This document shows, one piece after another, positions 34,656 through 46,632 of a stretch of 64,000 nt of DNA (position 1 is its first letter; each line of letters starts with the position of its first letter). The position numbers and the translations under genes were made by a program. A model generated the notes under the pieces. The model worked only from the letters and a program-made list of their open reading frames with translations, made no database searches and was not told where the DNA came from. Source of the DNA: Litoditis marina (taxonomy: Eukaryota; Nematoda; Chromadorea; Rhabditida; Rhabditidae); contig OZ038440.1 in assembly GCA_964036275.1 (NCBI GenBank), positions 8,965,690-9,029,689 on the forward strand, written 5' to 3'.

Positions 34656-34662
34656 AGAAAGT
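34656..34662 (+). promoter_or_regulatory. Presumed trans-splice acceptor of the F-box gene
   Basis: CCTATTCAG ends at 34657, 5 nt before the ATG, with no upstream in-frame exon visible. This is where a nematode spliced leader would be joined. Inference from position only. Confidence 0.55.
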
Positions 34663-37600
34663 ATGGATCTAAACTGCCTGCCTGATGACGTTCTCATTCG
34701 TGTTCTATCTTCCGTGAGCCCTCCCTCAATCGCAAAGTTCCGTCGTCTGAATACCAGAATCAACGGAATCGTCGACAGACACCGTCTCGGTAGACCCACC
34801 GTCAACGAATTCAGGTACAGCTCCAACCACTTCTGCGTAGTGTTTACCTTCCTCTTTTTCCTTTTTTGTGCATTTTAAATTTTGTAGCTTCCATTATTGA
34901 GTTAGTGCGCTGTGAAAGGCTACCATGATACAAACTTCAAAAGAAATAGGATTTTCAAAAAAACTGTAAGGATTTCAGATACCGAAAACTACAATTCGCC
35001 ATCTTGCCTTTCGTATTACTTTAATAGAAGTTACAGATAAACTAAAACTTTTGCATTCCAGTGTTCAAATGCGTGCCCACGCTGAGCGCACGGCTCCCAT
35101 TGGTCGAATCCAGCTACAGAAGGGAACTCGGATGAAGAAGCGTCTGGTGGTTACCATGAGACGTCAACAGAAGTACCGTCAGATCGTGGAAGAATCATGT
35201 GAGGGACCCAGCACGGTCAATGACCACTCGGCTATTGCAGATGCTATGCGCAAGGTGGGATCACATTACATTTCACTGTGTTTCGTAGTCTGATATACTG
35301 TATTCGATGGATCAGGGAACTTCCTACCTTTTTTGTAGTCTGGTATACTGTATTCAATGGGAAACTGTACTTAATAACAATTTCCTAAAATTTCGCTTTG
35401 AGAAAACATAAATTGAAAAACACATGATTATTTGGACATTTCACATAACTATTCAATTCACAATCGTATGTGCTCGGCTCTTCTCGAGTTTTTGCGCAAG
35501 TCTTAAATTTGGTATGCTTAAGTTTTTGAACAAGTTTTAAATTTGCAGGTCAAACTCGCCGAACGTTTGTCTTTCGACGGAATGACCGCCGATTCTTCAT
35601 TTCATCAGATGATTACAGCGAAGTGGAACGATTTGAGGTCAGTAAACAAGTTGAATGGTTATATGTTATTCAAACTTTCTTGTAATTGTAATAACCTGAT
35701 TGATAATAACTGAAAAGTGATGTTTATCCTTCTAACAACTTTAACAGAAAATTGATTTGGATTTTAAAACGGGCTCTTAACAAATCTCAAGTAACTTATT
35801 CGTAAAAGTTGTTCACTTTCTCTGCTTTAAAAGACCATGTTATCATTTTTCACTCGGAAATACCGTAGTCGCTAATCACCCTGTTCGACTTTTTATCATC
35901 TTGTGTGGCCTGTAGTCTGGAACCGTTGTTGATTGACACCTGCTAGTTGTCGAAATGATTCATGTTCGCCTGACGTTTATCCGAATTACGTGGGCCCAGA
36001 TTGACAGTACTTGTACATTTGAGCGACACCCTCAAAGTTGATGCGATATGTATAAGAGAAGTGCCCCGAAACGTTATTTCAAGAACTTATCTGAAAGTTT
36101 TCTGTTTATACTTTTCTGTCACAAATAACCTCATTGAATGACCTATTACAATTTTACAACTAACGGAAACAACAACTTCGAACTAAAGGTCTGAAACAGT
36201 GGTATAACTTTCTTCTTGTTTTTGAGTTGGTCTCACGATAATAACCCCAGTAATTTCAGTGATGTGAATCATTTGACGTTCACTCTGTCTCGAATCGCCT
36301 TCTCAGAAGATGAGATGATGTCACTATTAGCCAGAACCGCAGTTCATTCTCTCACACTCGATTTCTGTCATTTTGATTGCGATGTGATCACGGATAAGGT
36401 TCGTTTGCATACATTTTCCCTTCAGAATAAGTTTTTTTTTTCTCGAAAATATGCCTAGTCGTGCCATAGTTTGTACCTAGTCACGAAACACTTTCATTAT
36501 GATAAAAGTGTGGAATGCAGCTTGATCTATTAAACTGAATAGTTGAACTTGATTGGAACAGTTATTTATAACTGAGTCAATTATTATATTGGCTAAATGT
36601 CGGTGTCCTAAGACTTTTTGCGCAAGGATTGCCAGTGGCGGTCGCAATCCTGACAGTTCCGACATCTTACTAGACAGCGTCACGTTTGACACCTGACAAC
36701 ACAGCATAAACTGACAGCTACCGTACAATGTCAGCACTAGAAACGTGAGACGTGTCGAATTTCATATTCTGCTAGCGAGGAAACTTGTGAATGAATATGC
36801 AACACAAAATATAACGACTTATAGGAAGCGCTGCCTAGTTGACATGTTTTGATAAGTTCGACTTATGCCAGTTAGTTAATCTCGAAACTAATCTTTTTGA
36901 GACGAATTTCTACTTGTCTTTGAATAGATGAATATGTTTCGATACTTCATTACAGCTGGGCAATATTTTGACCTACTTTCAGGTGTTAGCGTCAATGGGT
37001 GATCTGCGCTGTCTGCGAATCCAGCCTAGATCTACCATCTACCTGAGGTCCCTCACAGATGCCACCCTGTTGGCGTGGGCCGAAAGACCACCCACGACGA
37101 TTGGGCTGTACAACTGTATCACGGGATGTACTCTACAGGGAATACTCGAACTCGTAAAGGTAATAACTTAACCCAATTAGAATTACTGAGCTCGTCAAGG
37201 TTATTACCTATCTAACTAATTTAAGTTTTCAGCCGCAAAATATGTTTTGTACCTATGAAAATCATTCAGTAAAAGAGACTACGACTTAGAAAGGGACAAC
37301 GTGTTGATATATTAGTTAAAATAGGTTCGAGTTTTGGTTGCTTTTCATCAGACATAAATGTTTTAGGAGCTATGCTCACCTTAGATTACGTTTTCGCAAG
37401 TGTTCGAATATATAAGTTCGAGGTTTAATGTTGTTTTCCTTCAGGCATCAAATCAATCGAAAGTGGACTGGGACTTTGGCAGAGTGATTTCGTCGCAAGA
37501 CTCTGCGGCCGCCCTACTTGCCCTGACTATGACCCCGGGCGTATCTGTGAAGATCACCGATGATTTCCGTTCGAGACGTATACAGGTTCGTTTTTGTTGA

Positions 37601-37995
37601 ATTTACACGACCGCACTAAACTTTCTCACGTTTTCCCATAGTGATTTCGTTATGCTGTTAGTCAATTGCACAGTCGCGTGAAACATGTTAAACACAGCAG
37701 AACTCAGAAACGTACAATGACTAAGTGCACGATTCCTCATTATACATTTACAGCCTCATTATAGAATGCTAATTTTACGTGACTATTCAATTCACTTCTA
37801 GTATATTGCATGGAAAACGCCCTCATTTCAGAAAAACGTTGGATAGAGTAGACCTAAATGGAAGATAACTGATAACAACTGCAATTAGACGTTGTTTGGG
37901 GAAACATTGTGACTTATACTTATTTTTTTCAGATAGAAAAGTGCTCAACCAGAATCGCTTTCAACCTCCTCAACGAAGAAATATTCACCGCCTGA
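34663..37995 (+). CDS. F-box protein, probable SCF ubiquitin-ligase substrate adaptor
   Basis: Seven exons: 34663-34814, 35062-35254, 35549-35637, 36260-36398, 36983-37159, 37445-37585 and 37933-37995. Together 954 nt and 317 aa, all phases consistent. Residues about 5-42 form an F-box (LPDDVLIRVLSSVSPPSIAK, then FRRLNTRINGIVD), which in this family binds Skp1 and brings substrates to the SCF E3 ligase. The rest (about 45-317) has no catalytic motif I recognise. A basic stretch around residues 75-90 (KGTRMKKRLVVTMRRQQKYR) is followed by leucine-spaced segments (VNHLTFTLSRIAF, VHSLTLDFCHF, LRCLRIQPR) that resemble the C-terminal regions of nematode F-box proteins. AATAAA at 38083-38088 is a good poly(A) signal. 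Such genes expand fast in nematodes, so substrate and orthology are unknown. Confidence 0.85.
37659..37805 (+). repeat. Family B MITE-like element, copy 4 (intron 6 of the F-box gene)
   Basis: TAGTCAATTGCACAGTCGCG at the left and ACGTGACTATTCAATTCACT plus TCTAGTATA at the right. It has about 20 extra bases in the middle compared with the other copies (a second CTCATTATA segment). Confidence 0.85.
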
Positions 37996-38968
37996 TGCAT
38001 CACGAATATTTTCTGGAAATCGTTTTGTAAAATATTGAATTTTCTCATTTCTGCATGTATGTTCTATGTTTCTTTAACTTTTAATAAACAGTTAATAAGG
38101 TAGTATTTAGACTAACAATTTATTCGTTGAGATATCATGATTTTTGAGCTTATTTCTGATGTATTACTATTCAACGGGTATTTTTGAGTAATAAAGATTA
38201 AATGAAACCTTTGAATTGTGCTATATGATTACTGAGAGAAAGGGAGAAAAGAAGATAATTAAGATTGAGCAGAGATGCTGAATAGTTCCCCCATCTCCCC
38301 CTGAAGTTGTGGAATGTGTGACGAACGCTTGGGAACATCTGACTTAGGTTGGAAAAACATTCCAAAACCGCGAATGATTATAAATTCGCACTGACCTAAG
38401 TAGATTATACTCTTGGTGAGATATCGAGTAAGTGATATTTGTCACTTTCGGGTAATCACTAAGATGGAGAAAGCCGTTTCGTTTATTTCAAGCAAAATTT
38501 CACATGGTCTTGAACCGCTTTTGAAAAGCGTTTGTCAAACTTTTGTCACACAGCTATTGTTAGAAAAACTGAACTGAGAATAGACGGAGTAAAAAACAAA
38601 TGGTTTGCCGATATACTTTTTATTCCTGCCAAGCAATATGAATTGCGAGGATCCTCAATTAATTGAAGAGAAAAAACGGTTGGACAAACAATACAATTTT
38701 CATTCGCTCCGAGCAATCATAGGAACTTCTAGCCCACAGTTAAGACACTAGTAGAATGGTAGTAACAGTTAAACTGTGGTGATATGGTCGTAAACGTCCC
38801 GCGATTCAGTGGTAAACTAGTGGTAGCGTTGAATCACGATTACTACCAGTTAATCGGTGATGTATCTCAAGTAATCTCAGAAATGAACTAATTATCTAAT
38901 ACCACACGAGATACCTATACTAGATACGGATGTCTGCGAGAGTTGTCTGCCGGCTTCTGGCTGTTTTC

Positions 38969-39090
38969 GGTTTAATTACCCAAGTTTGAGGTACTTTCCA
39001 CCTCTGAAGCGAACTTAGTATTTAGTACGTGAGGACTAGATACTAGAGGTGCCATGAAATGATAATTAAATTTTGTTTTATAAAAAAAAT
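38969..39090 (+). ncRNA. SL1 spliced-leader sequence followed by GT: divergent SL RNA gene or SL1 pseudogene
   Basis: Positions 38969-38990 match the 22-nt nematode SL1 exon exactly (starting GGTTTAATTACC, ending AAGTTTGAG) and are followed at once by GTACTT, the place of the SL RNA 5' splice site. Downstream, CACCTCT (about 39000) and AGAGGTG (about 39047) can form a stem. A weak Sm-like AAATTTTG lies about 100 nt from the start, later than the site near nt 65-75 in known SL1 RNAs. The intron half does not resemble the C. elegans SL1 RNA I recall. An A8 run at 39082-39089 leaves open a retrocopy. I am sure of the SL1 identity, unsure that it is a working gene. Confidence 0.6.
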
Positions 39091-39167
39091 AATTTTCAAG
39101 TGTTTTATTTTCGATAATTCGAAATAATTTCACTGCTGTTTTACTGCAGTTGAACTACAACTTTACT

Positions 39168-39281
39168 GGCGTTTTACTGCAGTAGCGACACCGTACTACT
39201 ACCGTTTTACGACTGGTGATACTGCAGTAACACTACCAGTAAAACGGCAGTAGTACGGTGTCGCTACTGTAGTAGAACGCC
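39168..39281. repeat. Long hairpin rich in CTGCAGTA/CTACTACC
   Basis: GGCGTTTTACTGCAGTAGCG and ACACCGTACTACTACCGTTT at the left are complementary to AAACGGCAGTAGTACGGTGT and CGCTACTGTAGTAGAACGCC at the right. Arms about 45 bp with a loop of about 25 bp. Probably a MITE. Confidence 0.85.
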
Positions 39282-39401
39282 GGTTTTATCTTTACAGTGA
39301 TGACTGCAAAAACTAACCAATATGAAATGTGAAAAAATTATATACCTTTTCCAGTCAACAAAAGTAACATATTGCCTTAATAGGGAGTGGTCATATAGTC
39401 G

Positions 39402-39473
39402 TTGTAGTTTGATCTCGAAACCCGCCGTTACTCAAGAATTATGACCGGAAAGCAACGGGATCAAACTACAAAC
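39402..39473. repeat. Family A short palindromic element, copy 6
   Basis: TTGTAGTTTGATCTCGAAAC...AACGGGATCAAACTACAA, then ACACATCAGGATAGGGCAAC. It is the cleanest copy and lies about 400 bp upstream of the clathrin light chain start. Confidence 0.85.
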
Positions 39474-39860
39474 ACATCAGGATAGGGCAACTTACGCCGC
39501 ATAAGCCTGCTTCAGTGGTTTGAAAGGTAGGAGATGTATGAAACTCTCCGAACTATCGTAGTGAAATAAGTTATTTTTCAACCAGCTGGCTGGCTGATCG
39601 TGGTGTCTTCACTCCGCATAAATGTGCTCCAATCGCAATCTCTAAATCGTGGCGAGATGCATTTACTTACGACGCGGCCGCGCTGCGGTCACCTGGTCAT
39701 CCGGTTTATCCAGATTCAGCAATCATCCATCAATATTTATCTTATTCCGCGGCCTATTTGACTGTTGCTTTGTTTTTATTTGTTCCTCTTGTCTTGTAGT
39801 ATGTTTTGTTAAGTAATCTTGTTCAAAATTGCCGAATAGATGAAGATTTGCGAGGAAAAC

Positions 39861-39872
39861 CTTTCTTACAGA
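39861..39872 (+). promoter_or_regulatory. Presumed trans-splice acceptor of the clathrin light chain gene
   Basis: CTTTCTTACAG ends at 39871 and leaves one base before the ATG. The upstream sequence has no in-frame exon. Fits spliced-leader addition. Confidence 0.6.
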
Positions 39873-42800
39873 ATGGCTGATCCTGTGGCTGATTTCCTCG
39901 CCAGAGAACAGGATATTTTGGCTGAAATTGAAGGCGATGTCCCTGCTCCTGTCGCTCAGGAAGAGCCTGGTTAGTTTGTGATAGTAATTCGTTAGTGTTC
40001 TGCGATTTATGATCCGTAAATGAGTCATACAACCAAAGACAATTTGTTCTTCCATGTCGAGCTTCCACGTGTTTGAGACAGCTAATTGTATCAGGGAATT
40101 CGTAACATCAGTGCAGAATCTTAAGATTAAGATATGAAATCATTCATTCCGCTATATAAAGTGTTGACATTAAAAAGAATCACGAGTAGAGTGTTCACTT
40201 ATTAACTAGTAACAACTCGTTCGGCAGTAATTTGATTCATCACACATTTGTCGTACTTTTCATATACATTTACCTGTGAACAATAATTCTCATATTTCTT
40301 CGGGGTTTGGGGAAAACTATGGAATTCTCGGGAAGTGTTCTATTTTATCATGATCATGAAATGAAGTGTAGGAACTATTCGAAGAGGGTAGCCCTTTGCC
40401 CTTCTTCCTAAGATACATTTATACTCAAGTTGAAGTGTATGACTGCACTGCATACAGATTGTTTTATTCAATTGAACGTGTTCCAGCAGCTCCAGCTGCT
40501 CCAGCTCCGGTCGACTTGGCCGACGAGTTTGGTGATCTTGCCGTCGCAGAACCTATCTCCGTTGGCGGTGGGGATTCCGGCGTCGACCTAACCGGTCTTG
40601 TTGAAGCTCAACAGCCAGCTGCTCCAGGTGAATATTCACATTTACTAGAATCATTGTTCTTGTGTCAAAACAATTAGCACAAGCCCACAAGCACTATCCT
40701 ACTTAAGTTCTGATAAACTTTTTCGAAGTGGCATAGAATGACTGTTGTGTAACATAACCACACACTGACCATATTGTCTGAAAACCGGAAACCATATCGA
40801 AAGTGTGCTGTGTGCTCTCAAAATGGGTAGGCGTGAATAATTGGTGTATTTGTAGTGTTAACTTTGGAAGTGTAACGTAAATCACATCGGGACATCGGGT
40901 TTCTTGTCGACTCGACACAAATTTTCACCTGCGTTCCTAGTGCGACGAGTTACGAATAACTCAAAAACAATGAACAAGTAAACTGGGGCTCGGAAGACAT
41001 CAAGAGGATTCAAGTGATCGCGTCTGGGGTGGAAGTGAAACGTTCTCAAACATGGGGCGACTTTGTTCGATGCTCTATTGAATCACCCGTTTTCCTTACA
41101 ATCCCAATTTGAATCACCCTAATTTCAAAAAAGTCGCATTTTACTGGTGAACTGTTAACACCTAATCTCCCACCCTGTTTTGTAGTTTGGTTACTCAAGT
41201 AAAACACCCGAATTACAATCAATTTCCATACAACAGTAAAGTTGTCCGAATAGTCAGAAAAACTCGAAAAACGAACTATTTTTTCGCCGAAAAGAAGAAA
41301 ATAAGTCTACTTTTGATGAAAAATCATGAATTTTCTTGTGTTCACATCTGAAAATGGACTACTTTTTGTCGCTTAGTCGGACCTTACTGGTGTTGGTCAA
41401 TTTCCCGATTTACAATCAATTCCTGTGTACAAGAAAGTCCGGTATGAATGTTCCTCTTAAAGGTGGTCTGGCAGGAACATTTTCGAAATTTAGATTTTCC
41501 ATGGTTTGTTACTAATATTGTCATAGAACGTACTATATAACCAATACTTCGTGCAACCATCACAAATTTAGCCAATACCCATGAATAATGATGACTTACA
41601 GAGTTACCGTAACCCATCACTTTATAAAACAAGGTGAATTGTGCGAGAAAACTCAATGATAAGTATTTCTACAACACGTAGACGTGTAGTTTCACAAGCA
41701 AAGTGGATAAGATTTTTTTTATTTCATCGGAAGTTTTATATTTTGGAAAATGAATAATATGAAGAAAAACAACATACGAATAGTAATCAATCATAATCAC
41801 AATGTATAACTCATAGATTTTTGTTTTGATAGTATTAGAAACAAGAGACCTACAGTACAAAACAGAGGTAGGGAAAGGGAATCGTAAGAGTAGAAGTAGA
41901 CTCGACATTGAAACATAAAACATCCCAGAAATAAGCATGCAGAGACAACTACAATTTTTGAAACTCATCAAAAGTTGCTTTGAAACCTTACACCAGAAAC
42001 CACTAATAATTTGCGACTAGACCCCCGTTTTCAAAAATGGTCCCGAAATTTGAAAGGAAACAGCAAAACGGAATAAGACCGATAAAAAACTAAATTATAC
42101 TATTGCTTGTGTTTGTATCCTCCATGTTCCATGTAGGAATAGGATGGGGAAGAGAGCAGACGGGGCATGGAACATCTGCAAAACAAATGTTCATATCCAC
42201 CAAAACATCCAAAACCAACCCAATTGTAAATGGAATTGTCGTAGAAAGTAGCGAATCTCGTGGATTTCCTGAGATTCTCGTACTTCATTGACATTATCGA
42301 AACTGATTCGATATCGGAATGAGTTTCGAGAAATTCAGTATCAGCGAGATTGACTAGATAACTACGTTTACCAGTCCCTGACCAATCACAACATTCACAA
42401 CCATCCCTCATACTAGCAAGCAGAAAAAAGAAAAGAGTATCCATATTCCAATAAAGTTTCCCGAATCCAAATAAAAACCCGGAATGAGAAGCATGAAAAT
42501 AGTTGGTTTTTCCCGAATTGAAGGAGGAGGGAGCCCGGTTTAGAACTTTTCTTACTATATGGTCAGCATCTTGCGCTGACTTTCGCTTGTTCGTGAATAC
42601 AGGAGAAGATAAGACAAAGTTATCTGCTGATCATCGTTGTTACAGTCGAGCGATGTCATTCGAAACAAAAAAGGCAAAAAAAGTTCCCTCTCCGTCAAAC
42701 CTGGGAATATCTTACCATTTTTGATAAAAGCAGTATGTATTTGGAATGAAAACTGGTTCATTTCGTTATCAAGTATAGTCAAAATTTTCTGGGAGTGATT

Positions 42801-45319
42801 GCAAGGCTATAACGGTTTTGGTGAAAATGACGGAATCACTCACATTTTTTGAAGAAATGGTCCCTGCAGCAACGATGAAAGATAGAAGACGACGAGATTA
42901 CGTTGCTTTTGTGCCTCCGACCTCCGTCCAGAAACGATGATACAATATCTGAACATGATAACTGAGAGATGAAATGAGTATAATGAATAAAATCGAAGCA
43001 CAAAGATCAGCATAAAAAAAACAGAACAAATAAGTACACTTTATAGAGCTGCTCAATAACGAATTACCCCAACTTTTCGTTCTGTTTCACAAACTACACA
43101 AAAACTTCAAGAAGCTGCATGAATACCATAATCTAATTACAACAAGATAGAGTCAGCTACTGCTGGATGCAATGTACTCACCTACTATATGTAATCACTG
43201 GTCCTCCTGAACGGCGGCGGCACTGTCTTCATTACTACTTCTACTGAACAAAAAATGTGCCGTGCAACGATGAAAAACCTGAAAAGCAATTTGATAAAAC
43301 ACTGTTTGAAGCTATGTTGCTATTAGATAATCTAGACAATAACTTGGAATCGCAAAAATTCATTTTCCAGCAATATCACTAGAAATCCAATATAGCCTGG
43401 TAGTTTATATCATTCACTCTGAATGCATACTTCAGTTTGAACTGTTCATGGAGAGCAAGAATATGAAGAATAATAGTACAAAAATAAACAATAAAACATT
43501 GAAAATGACAAATATTTAGAAAGGAAACGAAATTCGGCCGAAGAAATTTTTAAAACGCGGCATGTCCCCCGCGTCGCGTGTGCCATTAGCACTGGAGCGC
43601 CGCAAATATCGATAAAGCACTAATCATGAAATCAAGTTCCTGCCAGGCCATCTTTAATAATATTTTCACTTATTCAAATCTATTTAGTTATAGCTTGATC
43701 TTGTCTTCTATTTTTTATCAAATGCTGTCAAGTTTCTCAGGTCGAGTGAATTTCTCGCCGCCCTCTTACAAAACTTGAACCTATACCTGAACCTGAAAAA
43801 TGTGTAGTCTGATAGCAGCATTCCAGCATACTGGAGTATAGTTGTCCGAATATTCGAAAAATTCAGAACACGTTTCTGCGCTAAGGCGCCTCGTTTGTTA
43901 TTTTCAGACCCCCTGAAACCAGGAAATGTAGGGTATCTGAATCGAAAAACAGTTTATTTTTGTGTAGAATAGTGACATTTCTCTCGAACTTGTACTACAG
44001 CTAGATGTTCTTAGTTTGTTTAATATTCTAGTACCAGTCATGAATGGTAACAGTGGAGTGGTCTCGAGTGTGTCCTCTACGGGTCCTTCTCCGGTTCCAT
44101 CCATGCCACGAATTGAGGCTGAGAACATTCGCAGGTGGCGAGAGGACCAGAAAGTTATGCTGGAAAATAAAGGTTCGTGATTTAATTCAAATGTTCTTTT
44201 CTATAGTCAAATTGTCGAACGTTGTCATGCTCATGCAAAAATGTGACCTTTCCCCGTGAAATCTGAGCACATTGGGCCTTTTTGGTTCCAAAACTAATAT
44301 AGGTGTTTAAATGGAGAATCTGGGTTCGAAACAGTCACGGTACTATCAGCAATATGAGTGCCGCTAATGATGTCTTGAATTTCGAATAGGGAATAGGAGA
44401 TAGGAGGTAACTTTTTTAGAAAGTGTTATCGAAATTAGAACAACAATCAAACACTCTGGATTATTTATAAACATATTCCATTTGTGTCATCGAAACTCAA
44501 TTTCAAGACGATGCTGAAGACAAGAAGAAGGCTGAATGGAAAAGTACTGCAGCAAAGGAGCTCGAGGAGTGGTATAAGCAAAGAGAGGCAACACTCAAAG
44601 GAACGAAAGAAAACAACAGGTGAGAAATTGTTTCCTTATTGCTCTCGGGGATGAATTCATGAATGAAAGGTAACATATTTTGTTGTTTCTTTTTGGAAAC
44701 CGACCATCGTACTTACGAACATACACTAGTAAGGTGTGAATATGCCGTGCAAAGGAGCCCGTTTTCCCATTCAAATACGCAAAACTTGGCTAATTACTCA
44801 TACAACTTGGTTGCATGTGTAAACCTCCGCAAAATCTTCTGATGAGAAATGGGCAATTTATCCAAATATTCGCGAAAAAGTGGTCCGGTTTTGTTTTTAT
44901 TTTTGTGGCTATTCGGACAACATTACTGGTTTATGCGTACGAATCCTTTTTTTGAGTTCGGTTTCTTTTCACTTTCGTAAACATCATACACCGCCAAGGG
45001 TCTCATATTGGTCTTGAAATCTCGCAAGCCCTCCATCTTTCTCGAGTCGCCACCCCTCCAAAACTGGGATTTTGCTTGTTCCTATAAGATGCCTTGGCGG
45101 TGTATGGTAAACATCTTCTCTAATTTTTGTTTCTCAATTGTTTTGTTTTGAAGGAAAGCCGAGGAGGAGCATTTGGCAGCTTTCGGCCGAGAGCAGGGAG
45201 AAAGTGCTCAGTGGGATGAGATAGCCAAGTTGTGCGAGGCCAAGGCGCAGAAGGGAGGAAAGGATGTGAGCCGACTCAAGAGTCTTCTCTTGCACCTCAA
45301 GGATCAGAACAGCAAGTAG
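39873..45319 (+). CDS. clic-1: Clathrin light chain
   Basis: Five exons: 39873-39969, 40487-40627, 44032-44172, 44508-44619 and 45154-45319. They total 657 nt and 218 aa, with phases 1, 1, 1 and 2 all consistent. The N terminus (MADPVADFLAREQDILAEIE) is the conserved light-chain segment. An Ala/Pro/Gly-rich linker follows to about residue 105. The region RIEAENIRRWREDQ, then KSTAAKELEEWYKQRE-like sequence, is the long helix that binds the clathrin heavy chain. The end (SRLKSLLLHLKDQNSK) is the usual terminal helix contacting the trimerisation domain. Its role is regulating triskelion assembly on coated pits and vesicles in the cytoplasm. C. elegans CLIC-1 is of similar size. Two acceptors (before 44508 and before 45154) end in AAG. 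Introns are large (3.4 kb for the second). AATAAA at 46261 implies a 3' UTR of about 0.95 kb. Confidence 0.95.
40628..44031. other. Clathrin light chain intron 2 (3.4 kb)
   Basis: No plus-strand exon is supported. On the minus strand some segments look faintly coding and have splice-like borders (42100-42170, about 42850-42955 and 43190-43255), but I could not join them in frame. A half family A end (TTTGTAGTTTGGTTACTC) lies near 41180. Confidence 0.45.
44985..45106. repeat. Inverted repeat in clathrin light chain intron 4
   Basis: CATACACCGCCAAGG (44985-44999) is exactly complementary to CCTTGGCGGTGTATG (45092-45106). The loop of about 92 bp has no reading frame of note. Confidence 0.85.
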
Positions 45320-46632
45320 GTTTTGTTGTTTTTCTTAGTTTTTTTCGTAAGTTCGGGAAGTTTTATTGTTCAGATTTTCACTTACTTCAAACAAATTAGA
45401 TCATCACGTATCAGTGATATGATGTAGCACAGAGATCGCTGTGTTTTTTCCTCGCCACTGCAGAATGTTTTCGTCGATAGTCAGACAATTGTTTCAGCTG
45501 CGTCACAACAAAAAAAGTTCCCGTTTTGTCAATGAATTCAAAAAAAACACGTGAATAGTCCAGTCTTCTGTCCAGCGTGTCCAGTCTTCTCTATTTCAGT
45601 GTCTAGTAAATATTGTTCTTGTAGGGATACGGGAGTTTAGTATTTGTTTGTTACGGTGCAAGCTACAACTTTTCTTTGGTTTTTAGGTAATTCGGAGCAT
45701 CGCCCAAAGAGTTCCTGAGATGTTTCTGATTCCAATGTAAATCAACAGTTTTATTCCAATCTTTCACTTGTTTATCTTCATTTCCCTTTATTTTTACACG
45801 CTGATGTGAATATGCATGTAGAGATATATTTATTCCACGGATTTGGTGTTGAGAAGTTTATTTTAATTTATTATTCTAAGTTTAGCTGTGAACTGTGTTA
45901 TGAGACTCGAGACCTGTAAATGTTTTGCTTCATCTAATTTCTAATTGAGCCGTTCCTGTTCGTGCACCGAGAAGTGAAGCGTTTGATGTCAAGTGATGCT
46001 GTACATCCGGGGTCAAGTAGTGTTGTGATACAAAATTAGCCCATACTCGCTTTTCTGTTTTCTACTCCCTCAATATCACATTGCTTCAGCGACTCCAGTT
46101 TCTATAAATACTGTTTCCGGTGCATAATAGTGCCGTATTTTTTCATTTTCTTTCGAAATTCGAAAATTACCCCTCTCACTAATGTCGATATATCAAGCAA
46201 TGTTTTATGCAGTCCAGTTTTACCATGTAAACTACCCTTTATGTGATAGTTGTTTTGAAGAATAAAGTTTTTTCTAGTTTGGTTTTCTTCAATTCATCCA
46301 ATAAATAATGCGTCAAATTTCGCGGTGTAAAACCCCTACATAGTTTATTGTATTGCTTGAGTGTTTTCCTCTCCTGTGGAGATCTACATTGTGTTTGTGA
46401 TTTGTGAACTATTCGAATTCATACTAAACCTCCTGACACATACTAACGTAGAAGTGTGTATGCTGGTTCGTTTTTCCAAATCGGAACTATTACGTGAAAC
46501 CGACTGATATAGCTTTCATCAAAACGTGGTTTCTTATGACATGACAAGTACCTACAAATTTGAAATCTGTCAGCAGTAAGTCTATATCGTGCCAGCTTTT
46601 CAAATATGTGTTCCAGCTCCTTCCTCTCAGTG
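45320..46632. other. Clathrin light chain 3' UTR and spacer to the coiled-coil gene
   Basis: AATAAA at 46261-46266 is the likely poly(A) signal. From there to the next presumed trans-splice acceptor (46630) is about 360 bp, compatible with either an operon or separate promoters. No other feature seen. Confidence 0.55.
46622..46632 (+). promoter_or_regulatory. Presumed trans-splice acceptor of the coiled-coil gene
   Basis: TCCTTCCTCTCAG ends at 46630, two bases before the ATG. No in-frame upstream exon. Fits spliced-leader addition; SL1 versus SL2 type cannot be told. Confidence 0.6.

Larger units (their letters stand above)
37996..39872. other. Intergenic between F-box and clathrin light chain genes
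   Basis: Contains the F-box 3' UTR, a repeat block with GTAGTA/CTACTACC motifs (38740-39290), the SL1-bearing locus (38969), a strong hairpin (39168-39281) and a family A element (39402). The clathrin promoter must lie at its right end; no motif is recognisable. Confidence 0.6.
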
